From: Zygnema cylindricum
Taxonomy: Eukaryota > Streptophyta > Zygnematophyceae > Zygnematales > Zygnemataceae
Direction: 5' to 3'
NCBI GenBank assembly: GCA_037447655.1
Contig: JBBHKE010002877.1
Location: 112,176 to 176,175, forward strand
DNA length: 64,000 nucleotides
In this document: positions 18,364 through 28,616 of the stretch, one piece after another
Numbering within the stretch: position 1 is the stretch's first letter
How the letters are laid out: every line of letters starts with the position of its first letter
The notes under the pieces: generated by a model
Told to the model about the DNA's origin: nothing
Databases searched by the model: none
Seen by the model: only the letters and a program-made list of their open reading frames with translations
Made by a program: the position numbers and the translations under genes

Positions 18364-19558
18364 AGACCATCAGGTCCGGCACTACCTGTAACGAAGAAGA
18401 CAGAGTGAAAAAGAGGGCCAAAAGTTACCTTTGGCTCGGGGGGTCTTTAGTTCGGTTGTTGGCAGACGGAAGCCATAGGCACGTTACACGGCCTACCGAG
18501 CGTCTTTCTCTCATTAAGCAGATTCACACTGAGCTTGGTCACTACAGTACAAAGCAAACGTTAAGTCTAGTTCAGGCACGGTATTGGTGGTCAAGAATGC
18601 AAGCTGATGTCGCTGCTATTCTGCACAAGTGTGCCACCTGTGACCGTCTCCAAACTTCTTTTTCTAATCGGCAGACTACCCTCCAACCTCTACCTATTAG
18701 GGGTTTGTTCTATCGATGGTCGTTTGATTTTGCCGAACCTTTTCCTATCTCACGTAAAAGGAAACAATACATTATGATTATGATCGAAAATATCAGTAAG
18801 TGGGTACAAGTCGTAGCCCTGCCTCACAAGACAGCTGAGTTAACCTCCGCATCTTTTAAAGAACATGTCCTTATGAGATACGGTGCCCCAGCCGAGGTCG
18901 TTGCGGATCAAGGTACAGAATTTCGGGGAGAATTTCAAGAGATGCTTGATGAGGCCCTCATCGATCATCGTCGTACTAGTCGGGATCACCCTAGGCTGAT
19001 GGTATGGCTGAACGGGCAGTCCAGACATTTAAGCGTGCCTTGCGTAATCATTGCTTACAGAAACACATTTCGGTTTGGGACGAGTCCCTCGGCTACATTA
19101 CCATGGGATATCGCATGTCACTTCAAGCTAGTCTGGCTAATTTCAGCCCGTACTATGTTTTATTTGGGCGACAACCGTTGCTCGGTCGCAATATTCAGAA
19201 AGCTGTAAGCTTTCCACTTTCGCTGATGTCTGACACTGTCTTTTTGGAAGAACTCACTTGTCGTGCTTTGCTTTTTGCTCGTGAAATGCCCATGGCTTTT
19301 GATAACCTGCAGATTGCCCAGCATCAGGACACACTTCGGTTTGCCACCACTTGAAGCGGCAGTTACAGGCCACAACAAAAGCCCTATCCGGTGGGAGACT
19401 ATGTTTATCTTCGCAGGCAATCTTTCGACACTTTGGACACTGATGTTTCTGCACAGATCCTACGGATCATCAAGGTGGATCCAAACGGAATGTTGGGATT
19501 ACAAGGAGCGGACACATGGACTTTTCGAGAGCACTCTAAGAATTGTTCTCCATGTTAG
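18364..19558 (+). pseudogene. int: DDE integrase of A'
   Basis: Inserts the DNA copy into the genome. The HHCC finger is complete (H41, H46, C76, C79 counted from the ATG at 18405). The core has D108 (SFDFAEPF) and D168 (VADQGTEF). A one-base frameshift near 18988 then moves the frame, and the glutamate lies in MAERAVQTFKRAL (19004 on). Another shift near 19355 leads to the C-terminal SH3-like part, PYPVGDYVYLRRQSFDTLD ... VDPNGMLGLQ, ending NCSPC at 19555. The next codon is TAG, with the PHD finger in the same frame behind it. This is a classic retroviral-type integrase, not a tyrosine recombinase. Confidence 0.9.
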
Positions 19559-19795
19559 TTACCACATTTTTCACAGGATATGGATCCTATGCAGATGCCG
19601 ATTACAGAGGCGACGGCATGTACCTTTTGTCTTCGATCGGACGGGGAAACTACCATGTTACTTTGTGATCATTGCAGTCAAGGGTTTCACATGGATTGTT
19701 TGATGCCACCATTGTTGGTAGTTCCGGATGGTTATTGGTTTTGCCACGGATGTCGAGAGCTTGCGGTCGTGTTGGCCAGCTCCTCTGCCGGCTAA
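19559..19795 (+). CDS. PHD finger at the C-terminus of the A' polyprotein
   Basis: PHD fingers bind histone H3 tails, often reading methylated or unmodified lysine 4. All eight ligands are present: CTFC, then 11 residues, CDHC, four residues and H, two residues and C, then 14 residues and CHGC (a C4HC3 pattern), with the conserved aromatic two residues before the seventh ligand (YWFC). It follows integrase in the same frame after TAG 19556-19558. In element B the integrase tail and PHD are fused without a stop, so a fusion is the ancestral state. It could guide integration to chosen chromatin, the role of chromodomains in related elements. The ATG at 19580 is available but probably not used. 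Confidence 0.88.
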   Translation, partial: LPHFSQDMDPMQMPITEATACTFCLRSDGETTMLLCDHCSQGFHMDCLMPPLLVVPDGYWFCHGCRELAVVLASSSAG

Positions 19796-19799
19796 AGAG

Positions 19800-19811
19800 T
19801 TGGGGGGGGGG
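19800..19811 (+). other. Poly-G tract before B1 of A'
   Basis: TTGGGGGGGGGGGA stands directly between the PHD stop codon and B1, the same place as in A and B. Probable plus-strand primer. Confidence 0.6.
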
Positions 19812-20002
19812 ATAAACCGGCCTAACCATAACCAGCTAAGTCGTTGACCTTTCTTTTTCTTTCACCTTGCCTGTTGTTATATTTATTCATTTTTCTCTTT
19901 CATGTCTTATTTCATTCACAACATATTTTCATCATTTCGGTTTAAGTGGAGCACAGCTGATGATATTGCATGCATCTTCACGTTATTGACACATGCACGA
20001 CA
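19812..20002 (+). repeat. B1 segment of A'
   Basis: 191 bp from ATAAACCGGCC to GCACGACA; repeated as 21934-22124. Followed by GC and then TGTC. Confidence 0.8.
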
Positions 20003-20004
20003 GC

Positions 20005-21932
20005 TGTCATGCTGCATCTCGTCGGTCATTTTAATTTTTAATATGTAGGTGTTAAGACGGGCAGCCGCCACACTAATTTATATTTGGGTGTATTAAGGTT
20101 TTGCAAGGTCGTACATACTTATGTTGGTCGTAATTTCCGCCGACGGCAAGTTCAACCGTACGACATACATCTCCCGTGATTTGCGTAGACGGTGGATTTC
20201 GTCATTTCACGTCGTCCGTACAATATATATTCTGCGCGATTTCCGCCGACGGTGGATTCGATTTTTCACGTAAACCGTACGACTAACATTTGTCGGAATT
20301 TGCGGACAACAAAGTGGACCGTACCTACGGTTCTACCGTACCTATTCTCATTTCCCGGAATATCCGCCGAAGACTCATTTTCGAATTTGCGCTCGTACAA
20401 ATAATCGTACCGTACCAACTTTCATTCCCGTGAATTCCGGGTGACAACAGAATTTAATCATTTCGCGTGGAGTACACCGTCAATCGCTATTAGAGTATAT
20501 AACGCCAATTCGGTGCCCTTTTTTCAAAAAAAAAACCCGAAATACAATCCATAATTTTATTTTTTCCATTATTCTAATTAGGTTTTTTTTTCAATTAGCG
20601 TTAATAAAAAAAGTACACTGCGATGGAAATAGTGTGGCGTACGGACAGGGAATATTCGTACGAAATACTACTTTTTGAATAAGGAAAGCATAAAAAGACA
20701 CTTAACATTATTGCGCACACATGTGAATGTGCACTGGAAGAAAGAGACGCAAACTCGTCGAAAAAAATCACGTTCTCATATGTTCGTCCGTCGACCGTGT
20801 GAACAGCGCGACAGCGTACAAATTGTCAGATTTTGTACGGCTACACAGATTAATGTAGACATCGAAAGGGCGGGCATTTATTATTCAGGACAACCCAAAT
20901 TACAGTTAGGGATTAATTAGTATATATATTTTTTTTCAAAAAAAAATATTTCCCGATTAGTGTTAATAACACTATTTTTTTTTTTACGCTATTTATTCAG
21001 TTACTCTAATAGCGATTGACGGTGTAGCATCTCGGTTGTCGACGCAGAGTATGCAATTTTTCGTAACATCACATCTGGACCGTTAACGCGTGTGACAAAC
21101 AAAGCGACTGTTAGTTCTGACGAAGCGACGTGATTGGACTATTTTAAGTCGTGAACCATTTAGAGGTTCACGCATTCACATGTAGATAGGAAGGGTTTTA
21201 ATCCGTAGGTTATAGATTCTGTAATGTAGGGCATAGGATTTCGGCCTCCTATTGGCTGAATCCAAACAAGACGCAAATACTTACATAGCACGATGTACTC
21301 TGATTGGCCTGTTTTCACTAGGCATAGTTTTTGTTACTTAGTTCATTTCGGATCATTTCGTGCACACAATTTTCAAGTGCAGGAATTATTTATTTTTAGT
21401 ATTGAGGATTTTCTGCAACCATCTTATTATTTGTAAAATTGTCCGGACAGCTTAGAGGCGATTTTCTACCTTTGCGTGAAGCGTCTAGTTTTCTATTACA
21501 TTATCAATATCTTGTAAAGCCTTACAAATTAATTTCTACGGCTTCGACCAAGAACTACACGGTTTCCCTTCACTTTTCTCGTCCTTTTAAGTGGATTTCG
21601 ACCGCGTTCTCACGACACAAACTTCTTTTCTCGGCTTTGGCTGAGCTTTTATTAGTGTGAAAGTTGCATGTTGGGATTATTGATTTGTTGTTTTTATTTT
21701 TTGTGATTGTGTATTTATTTCTATTTGCTTATGCGCATCTTTTGAGTTTGGCTATCTCAAACATCATAAGTGTCAAGCATATTGTCATTTTTAATTTGTT
21801 GTTTGTCTTTCTTGGTTGTTTATGCTTTGATTTGTTTTATTTAAGTATAAATTCAGATTATCCTTCATAAGATAACTCCTACAAGGAATATAAATAGACC
21901 GTGGGGCCTAGTGGTCATCCATCGGCTTAGTA
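20005..21932 (+). repeat. A2 segment of A'
   Basis: Starts TGTCATGCTGC and ends CGGCTTAGTA. Its second half resembles A2 of element A (GGCCTCCTATTGGCTGAATCC, then GATAACTCCTACAAGG ... GGGGCCTAGTGG). A 557-bp MITE is inserted at 20471-21027. Its repeated GTACGAC/CGTACAAT motifs give a CpG-rich front part. Confidence 0.75.
20471..21027. mobile_element. MITE with CACCGTCAATCGC ends, inside A2 of A'
   Basis: Terminal inverted repeats: GTACACCGTCAATCGCTATTAGAG at the left, CTCTAATAGCGATTGACGGTGTA at the right. No transposase. An inner stretch (about 20690-20870) resembles 33420-33610 and 47510-47690 in the sister copies. Its ends fit a Tc1/mariner-like family with TA target. Confidence 0.8.
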
Positions 21933-21933
21933 A

Positions 21934-22124
21934 ATAAACCGACCTAACCACAACTAGCTAAGTCGTTGACCTTTCTTTTTCTTTCACCTTGCACGTTGTT
22001 ATATTTATTCATTTTTCTCTTTCATGTCTTATTTCAATCACAATATATTTTCATCATTTCAGTTTAAGTGGAGCACTACTGATGATATTGCATGCATCTT
22101 CACGTTATTGACACATGCACGACA
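21934..22124 (+). repeat. B2 segment, right terminus of A'
   Basis: 191 bp, ends GCACGACA exactly where B1 does. Twelve bases further (22137) the B element ends in the opposite orientation. Confidence 0.8.
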
Positions 22125-22136
22125 ATCTGTCATTGA

Positions 22137-22402
22137 TGTCGAGCGTGCCGGAAATCACCAGAGGAGGGCCCACTACCCGGGTAATTCGCATTGGAGTTAT
22201 GCAATCAACCTTCCCCAGAATGCGAATGCTCCCCACAACACTACCGATGTCCAATGCTGCCCACCTTGTTCCCGTGAGCATGCATGCAAAGGTGGGGATG
22301 AGTGCCTTAGGGAGGGCGAAAAGATATCCCCCCACCCTCTCCTTCCCCCCCCTGGCCGAGGGAAAGGAGGGAATCCTTAGAGGTGTAGCCGGGTCCTAGA
22401 TA
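22137..22402 (-). repeat. B2 segment, 3' terminus of the left B copy
   Basis: 266 bp repeating 23734-23999 (shared CGAGCGTGCCGGAAATCACC ... GGGAATCCTTA). On the minus strand it ends CGACA. Six bases, 22403-22408, separate it from A2. Confidence 0.8.
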
Positions 22403-22408
22403 CGGTCT

Positions 22409-23731
22409 GTTGAAAGTCTAACAAGAATCATCTCAAAATCCACTATTCTGGTACAAAAGATTCTGGCAATCGACCCCAGAAGGGACCCAACCGAAGCCCC
22501 AAAAAGGACTACCAAAGAGAGAACTAAGATACTCCCACTCAGAATAATGAAAGGATAGAAATATATAAACGTTGTCTCAGATTTAACAATATCACCTTGC
22601 CCTTAGAAAAATAGAGAATAAAGATAAAATATGGAAGAATAGCAAGCGAGCTCAACCTTCCCCCAAAACGTAACGCGGACAACAAAAGGAGACGAAATCT
22701 CCCCCCGAAAACCCCGGAACAGGTAAGGTCTCCTTAACTCTTCGGTTTCCGCGACCTGGAACCGGCAAGACCCTTCTTGGTTTCCAACAACCACCAGTCC
22801 ACAAATCGCCCAAACAGGAAAGACTGTGCCAACCACCAAACCGGACTACGATTTCCACAAAGGACAGATGAAAACCAAGATGGCAATAGGGTCACAATCA
22901 CATACAAAACAAAAGTTCTCCACAAGAAAGTTTGCTGGAATTTCTAGGGTTTTTCTCGAAGGATAGTACTGAAACAGCCACTTGTCTCCTTCGGCCCCAA
23001 GTGCCTTATACAAGCAAAGTTGGCAATAAGGTCACAATCACATACAAAACAAAAGTTCTCCACAAGAAAGTTTGCTGGAATTTCTAGGGTTTTTCTCGAA
23101 GATAGTACTGAAACAGCCACTTGTCTCCTTCGGCCCCAAGTGCCTTATACAAGCAAAGTTTGTCCTACAAACAGTGCCAAAGTCAAAACAATACCAAGAG
23201 CCAATCAACGGTCGGGAATGGTTATCGTACGGACATAAGACAAAACAGGTTGTACTACACTCAAGGCAAAAAGTTAGGCGACTATCTCTTGCTAGATTAG
23301 AAGCCACGTGTGTTTCTATAACACAATTCTGAGCACCAAAGTTCTAAATTGACGTGAAACACCTAACTTTGACTCTCATTAATAAATGCTCTACCCGGCT
23401 GGTGGACCTGAAGTAACGTCCTACTAATAGCCAACAGCAAAATCTAATAGACTATCCCAAAAGTTACGTGGTATTCCACAATGTAGGCCCCAAAGGGACA
23501 AGTGGAAACTGGTCGCATGTAACAGGATGATAATCTTTAGAACGGAATAACTTCGTTGTTAGGCCTCAGTTAGGCGAGAAATAAAGTGCGTTCTGCTCAG
23601 TTAAGAAAATAGAAGAATCTGGTCCGGCTGGGTGCGCTCCTTTACCCGTACTTGCAGGGCCACATAGAGGAAGAAGGTCCAAAAATCCTTGATAAGATAA
23701 AAGGGGTGCCTGTGAGCACACGAGCTTGACA
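22409..23731 (-). repeat. A2 segment of the left B copy
   Basis: On the minus strand starts TGTCAAGCTCG and ends GACTTTCAACA. It matches A1 of the right B copy (39581-40767). It contains a 140-bp tandem duplication (22881-23020 and 23021-23160) absent from the right copy. Confidence 0.82.
22881..23160. repeat. 140-bp tandem duplication inside A2 of B
   Basis: Both units begin TGGCAATA(G/A)GGTCACAATC and run to CAAGCAAAGT. The right B copy has a single unit at about 40050-40190. Confidence 0.85.
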
Positions 23732-23733
23732 GT

Positions 23734-23999
23734 TGTCGAGCGTGCCGGAAATCACCAGAGGAGGGCCCACTGCCCGGGTTACTAGCATTGGATTTTTGCA
23801 ATCAACCTTCCCCAGAATGTGAATGCTCCCCTCAACCATACCGATGCCCAAAGATGCCCCCCTTGTTCCCGTGAGCATGCATGCAAAGGTGGGGATGAGT
23901 GCTTTAGGGAGGGCGAAAAGATATCCCCTCCCCCTCTCCTTCCCCCCCCTTGGCCGGGGGAAAGGAGGGAATCCTTAAAGGTGGAGCCGGGCCCTTGAT
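23734..23999 (-). repeat. B1 segment of the left B copy
   Basis: 266 bp, minus strand start ATCAAGGGCCCGG, end CGACA, then AC and TGTC of A2. A G-rich tract (minus AGAGGGGGGGAAA, about 24000-24012) precedes it. Confidence 0.78.
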
Positions 24000-24059
24000 T
24001 TCCCCCCCTCTTAGTCAACTGTGACTAAGACTTTCGCATAATTACCCCCCCAATTCTCA

Positions 24060-24215
24060 TTTCCCACAGAACCAAAGTGCCGAGGGTTTAGGACGAGGGT
24101 CCTAAGAGGAGGGGAGACAAGACTGATGCCAACACTGGTCGCATCGATCACAGACCAGTACAAAATTCTGGGATGAAGACGAGAGGCAATCGAAGGAACA
24201 CAAAGGGGGATCAGC
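24060..24215 (-). pseudogene. Degenerate PHD finger of element B
   Basis: Minus strand: FVLVCDRCDQCWHQSCLPS followed by TAG, then WFCGK and TGA where the last cysteine pair should end. Ligands three to six of a PHD finger are present, and the WFC before the seventh; the eighth is lost to TGA. An upstream CSFDC stands for the first pair with abnormal spacing. It is continuous with the integrase tail upstream, with no stop between. Same module as at 19559-19795, independently decayed. Confidence 0.7.
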
Positions 24216-25400
24216 AAAATAGGTAAGGTGAAAAGTAGGTTCGTCTTCTAATCCCCGGATGTGACAGGGAGCCACATTGATCTGATTTTTCTTGATCCTC
24301 TGCCCATCCTTCGCTTCAAGTGTCAAGTCACCCTTATTGGAGACTTCCACTACTTTCAAAATCACCCTTCCCGCTAAAATGTCCGGAGTGTCCCTTTTCT
24401 GTTGCATGCGGTACACGAAATCCCCGGGAAGAAATCGCCGTTGCCGTGGGACAAAATTTCCGCTACGACGTTGCGAATACCAGAGTTGATCTCGGTGTTG
24501 GGCTGCTTGTAAATTTCCCATGGCCAGAGGCATTTCCTGGTGGAACACCTTGGCCCTATCGGCAATCAATTTCTCGACTGTCCCCTTATTGTCTATTTTC
24601 GGAAGGACCACAGCTTGGGAAAAGGCTCCGCCGGGTAGGATTGGGTGTCGTCGAACAAGTGAAATATGGACTGTAGGTGTTGAGGGATGCTTGCCGGCTG
24701 AACCGGTAACCCATGGCAATCCAAGGCACCTTTTTATCCCAACCCATGGCAATCTAAGGCACCTTTCTATCCCATTCTCCCAAATCCTCTTCCACGGCAT
24801 ATTTGCGCAGTGACCTCTTCACTGTCTGTACGCACCTTTCGCCCAAACCGTCGGCCTGGGGGTGATCTTGGCTGGTCAACCGGTGGTGGATGAGACATAA
24901 TTCCAACAAGTTGGAGAACTCTCCCGCAAATTCGGAGCCCTGGTCGGTCAACACTTCGATAGGGGCCCCAAATTGGGACAGCACTCGCTGCAAGAATGCG
25001 TCTGCAATTGCCTTAGACACCTTCCTAGGTAAGACCACCAATTCGATCCACTTCGAAAAATGCTCTATCATTACTAGGACAAAGCGGTTTCCTTGTCTGC
25101 TAGTGGGGAGAGGGCCCAGCAGATTCAAAGACCACCGATAAAACATTCCCCGCATTGGAAGTGAATGAAGCTGGGCACATCCCTTTATGTCGAGGGCTGC
25201 TTTGACTCGGTCACAGGAGGAACACGTCTGCACAATCCGGTTGACTAGGGTCCGCAACGCGTGCCACCAGTACGATCTGGTGACCAGGAGGTAGTCCGTT
25301 TCTACCCAAAATGGCCACATTGCTGGTGAAGACGAAACATCAGAGTCTCCCGGTCAGCCGGGGGAGGAACCACTTTACTCGTCCCGTGTGCCCACTTGCG
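24216..25400 (-). pseudogene. int: DDE integrase of element B
   Basis: Minus strand. Blocks: RLHQQCGHFG then CSSCDRVKAA (remains of the HHCC finger), FYRWSLNLLGPLPTSRQGNR, in which the first catalytic aspartate is replaced by asparagine, LTDQGSEFAGEF with the second, and GERCVQTVKRSLRKYA with the glutamate. A frameshift near 24790-24750 joins to the C-terminal part (GDFVYRMQQKRDTPDILAG, KKNQINVAPCHIRG). The integrase tail runs into the PHD region without a stop. Confidence 0.88.
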
Positions 25401-26158
25401 GATTAAAATACCCCTTTCCCATTCATATGCCGTCATTCGAGTCAGAAACCGTGATAACTTCAGTCTAGACAAATGGGGAAGAGGGGAACCTTGTTGGATA
25501 GATTGAAGTGCATTAGGGTCATTCCAAATGTCTTTTCGCTCGGCCCCTATTGGCGCTTGCCCCTCCACGTCTGCAGAGAAAGTTGACATTTCCCCCCTAG
25601 ATTGAGGAAGCCAAATAAAGGCAGAGGAAGCTCGAATGAGTCCCAAACTCATTTCAGGATCCTCATCATGGCGGGCCCTGGTGGAATCTCTAGAGGAAGG
25701 GTCAGTATTTCTACTAAGTCCGTCGGCATTCCCATGAATCTCTCCGGCCCGCTGGATTATGTTGAAGTCATATTCCAACAGTATTAACACCCACCTGGCG
25801 AGCTTGCCACTGAGCTTGCTGTTCTCCATAATCCACTTGAGAGGTGGGTGATCCGTAATCACAGTGAAACGGACTCCGTATAGGTATGGTCTGAAGTGTT
25901 GGATGGCCCATACCGCCGCCAACAATTCCCCATGATAGCTGCTGTAATTCCCCTCCGCTCGGTTATTACTCCTACAGGCGTAAGCTACCACATATTCGGC
26001 CCCAGCATCATCCAGTTGGGCTCAAACAGCTCCCAATCCAAACCGGCTCCAATCAGTGTACAGGAGAAAGGGTCTCTGGTGATCAGGCATTCGGAGCACT
26101 AGATGTTGCTTCAGGGAGTCCTTCAAGAACAAGAAGGCAATCTGTTGCTCCTCGTCCA
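25401..26158 (-). pseudogene. pol: RNase H of element B
   Basis: Minus strand: VVAYACRSNNRAEGNYSSYHGE (25990-25920), LLAAVWAIQHFRPYLYGVRF, TVITDHPPLKWIMENSKLSG, KLARWVLILLEYDFNIIQRAGE and NADGLSRN. This is the typical gypsy RNase H sequence with intact DH and aspartate blocks. The first part, about 26150-26000, is frameshifted. A spacer to integrase follows (about 25690-25480). Confidence 0.88.
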
Positions 26159-27130
26159 CTACCACTCCTGGTCCTTCCGCAGCAACTGGTTCAAAGGCTG
26201 AGTGTGGCTGCTAAATTCAGGGATGAATCTCCGATAGTAGTTGGCCAAGCCTGAAAATGTGCGAAGTGTAGAGACGTCCTGAGGAGGGGGAAGGGCATCA
26301 AGGGCTGCCACTTTGACCATATGAGGACCCTCTGTCTCGGGTGTAACTTCATGTCCCAGGTAAATAATTTTCTGCACCCCAAAAATTCCCTTACCCGGTG
26401 ACATTTCAAGCTCGCTGCTTGGAGAGTTCGGAGTACAATCTGTATGTGCTCCAAGTGTTCCTCGAAGGTCTTCGAGAAGATAATAACATCGTCGATATAG
26501 CACCGTGCACAGTCAATCCCCCGGAGCGCCTCGTCCATGGCACGTTGGAATTTGGCTGGCGCATTATTCAGCCCGAATGGCATGTAGAGCCATTAATACA
26601 ACCTGAACCCTGCCCAAAAAGCTGTCCTTTCCCGATGCTTTGGATCCATCGCCATCTCGTGGAACCCATTCTTCATGTCTAGGGTGGAATAAATGGTGGC
26701 CCCGGCTAGCGAGTCAAAAATCTCTTCCGGGGTAGGCATTGGGTATCGGGCGGGTACAGTTGCCGTGTTAAGCATCTGGTAGTCTCCACACATCCGAAAG
26801 TCTTCCGTTTTCCTAGAAGAGTCCTTCTTGGGTGGGAGAACGGTTGGAGACGCAAATCCATGGAGTCCGGTACTTTCCTGTACCAATCTTGCTTCTACCA
26901 AAGTTTTGTACCTTTGCCGTGATTAACTCTTTTTCCTTGAAACTGAGAGGGTACTGCTTCTGCCAAACAGTAGACGTCTCATCTATTAAATCGATTCGAA
27001 AAGGGGTTCCTTTGTAGATGCCTACGTCGGTATCTGACCACGAGAACACCTGTTTGTTCTTCTCCAACAGGTCGGCGAGCCGGGCCTTTTGCTGAGGGTC
27101 CAACTGTTCTCTTAAGGTCCAATCCATCTT
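26159..27130 (-). pseudogene. pol: Reverse transcriptase of element B
   Basis: Minus strand: KNKQVFSWSDTDVGIYKGTPF (27060-27000), PLSFKEKELITAKV, then a frameshift near 26890 to PTVLPPKKDSSRK, FRMCGDYQMLNTATVP, STLDMKNGFHEMAM, MPFGLNNAPAKFQRAMDEAL (26583 on) and catalytic YIDDVI (about 26500). A further shift leads to FGVQKIIYLGHEVTPETEG and LRTFSGLANYYRRFI at about 26250. All main RT blocks are there, in at least three frames. Confidence 0.9.
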
Positions 27131-27464
27131 TTCGGGTTCAACCGCTGCCCATGCCTCCGGGGGTCTACCCCAGCGGGAGATATCGAATTCCAACCCTACC
27201 TGCGGGTCTACCTCTTCTCCTCCCATCAGAATGCTGCTGCTAACAACTTCTGCTAAGTTGTCCCCTTCCGAGCCTCCGCTCCCCCCCACTGAGGAATCCA
27301 TTAATTTCGGTAAAATGCTAGGACTAGAAAATTTTGATGATAAAAATTGTTTTCTTGCCTCCCTCCCCCCCTCAAGCTGCAAGTGGGCTGGCACCGCTAA
27401 CAACTTTGGAGCTTGAAGGTAGCTAACCCTCGATTTCCGGGACTGTAGGCTAGAGAAGGCCAGA

Positions 27465-28470
27465 GAATGTTTTATCACCCATGTTATTGCATTTAGATCC
27501 ATACTCTGTCCGAGTAGGCTGCACTGCTGGAGGTCTGAAATACCTGGTGCCGCAGTGCTGGCCGATTGGAATCCCATAGCTTGTTCTCGTTCTTCCACCG
27601 TTGGCGTTGTCCACACCCCACTTCCGTTGTCAAATATCATTCCGGCCGCTCCCTTTCGATACGCATGGCTATTTGGGAAGGAAACAAATGTTGGCAGTGC
27701 TCGCCATGGTGCTTCTGGTTGGTTGCACAGGAAGAACGGAGGACGATCAGCCTTAGTTACTGGAGTGGCCATCCGCCCTGGCCCTAAAATTTGTTGAAGG
27801 GTAATCTGGGGATTTGTTTTGGTGTTCTGTTAGAGCTTGTTCGTGACTGACAGAGGTATTAAATTGGTCCAGTACGCCCGAACTCTGTGAGCCCTAGATC
27901 ACAGTTGCGCTGCATCAAAAACAAGTGGAGCTCCTAGAATCTGCTTGACTTTATTCTTGCTATTGGCGACTTGTTTTCTCTTATGATCCCTCGGGTGGAT
28001 ATTCTCCAAAACGTACCGCACTGGTTTGTCTTGGGACTGCTGCAGCCAAGAAATTAATTTGATCATCTGGAAGAAGGTTCGACTTCTGCTGTCCTGATGT
28101 CCCTCGCCTTTCCGTGCTAGAGAGTATCCTTGACATGGCCATCCTACAATCACCAAATCTACTCGCTCCAGCATAGCGAGATGAGGCTTCAGAATGTTGT
28201 TTATATTTTGCGGGACACTACGGTGAGATCTGCAGATGGCGGATACTGGAAGTTGCTGGGGATACAATTGGTGGAGTTGTTGTAGTCGGTATTCACTGAC
28301 AGCCCGAGCATCTGGTGAAACTAACACGGCCACATAGGACTCCATTTTATATCCAGCTTTCAAGACAGCTTCGAGGTCCGAGCTAATTCCAGAAAATAGG
28401 GATAATATCCGGAGTTCAGATTCCGGGATAGATAATGAAACCACTTCTTGATAGAATTTTTTTTTTTCAG
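27465..28470 (-). pseudogene. Cytosine-5 DNA methyltransferase domain of element B
   Basis: Minus strand, between protease and RT as in A'. Motif I ELRILSLFSGISS (about 28415-28375) is intact. Motif IV VDLVIVGWPCQGYSLARKGE keeps the canonical PCQ catalytic loop (about 28160-28105). Motif VI is VRYVLENIHP. After FDAAQL a TGA interrupts, then SRAHRVRAYWTNL gives the DNMT3/DRM-like arginine block. A further TAA and frame change follow, then LPTFVSFPNSHAY, EEREQAMGFQS and QQCSLLGQSMDLNAITWVI, motifs IX-X. Decayed by two stops, but every catalytic motif is visible. Confidence 0.88.
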
Positions 28471-28616
28471 ACGGAACTCCCGAAGATTCCAACTGAGGTT
28501 TTTTTTCCTTTACAAAAACAACTGTTAAGGATTTGTCCACTTCCCGCCAAAGTTTTGTTATCTGTAATTTTTTTGTTCTGGTATCCCTCTTCTTACCGCT
28601 TAGAAATAGGGAATTG

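Larger units (their letters stand above)
8610..22124 (+). mobile_element. Element A': DNMT- and PHD-bearing gypsy-like retrotransposon (5' truncated, copia-nested)
   Basis: Order on the plus strand: end of protease/pre-DNMT region, DNMT, RT, [copia insertion 11171-17607 with target repeat], RNase H, integrase, PHD finger, poly-G tract, B1 (19812-20002), A2 (20005-21932, with a MITE inside) and B2 (21934-22124). Gag and the 5' terminus are missing, replaced by the AT-rich/tRNA-like block. Lesions include TGA 9026, TAG 10160, a frameshift near 11070, TGA in RNase H at about 17756, a frameshift near 18988 and TAG 19556. It would be defective, but the domain order is clear. Confidence 0.85.

Noticed and set aside
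19812-22124. Tyrosine recombinase element (DIRS/Ngaro) as an explanation of the split repeats
   Set aside because: No tyrosine recombinase signature was seen; A' and B both encode HHCC plus D-D-E integrase. The repeat layout alone is reported.
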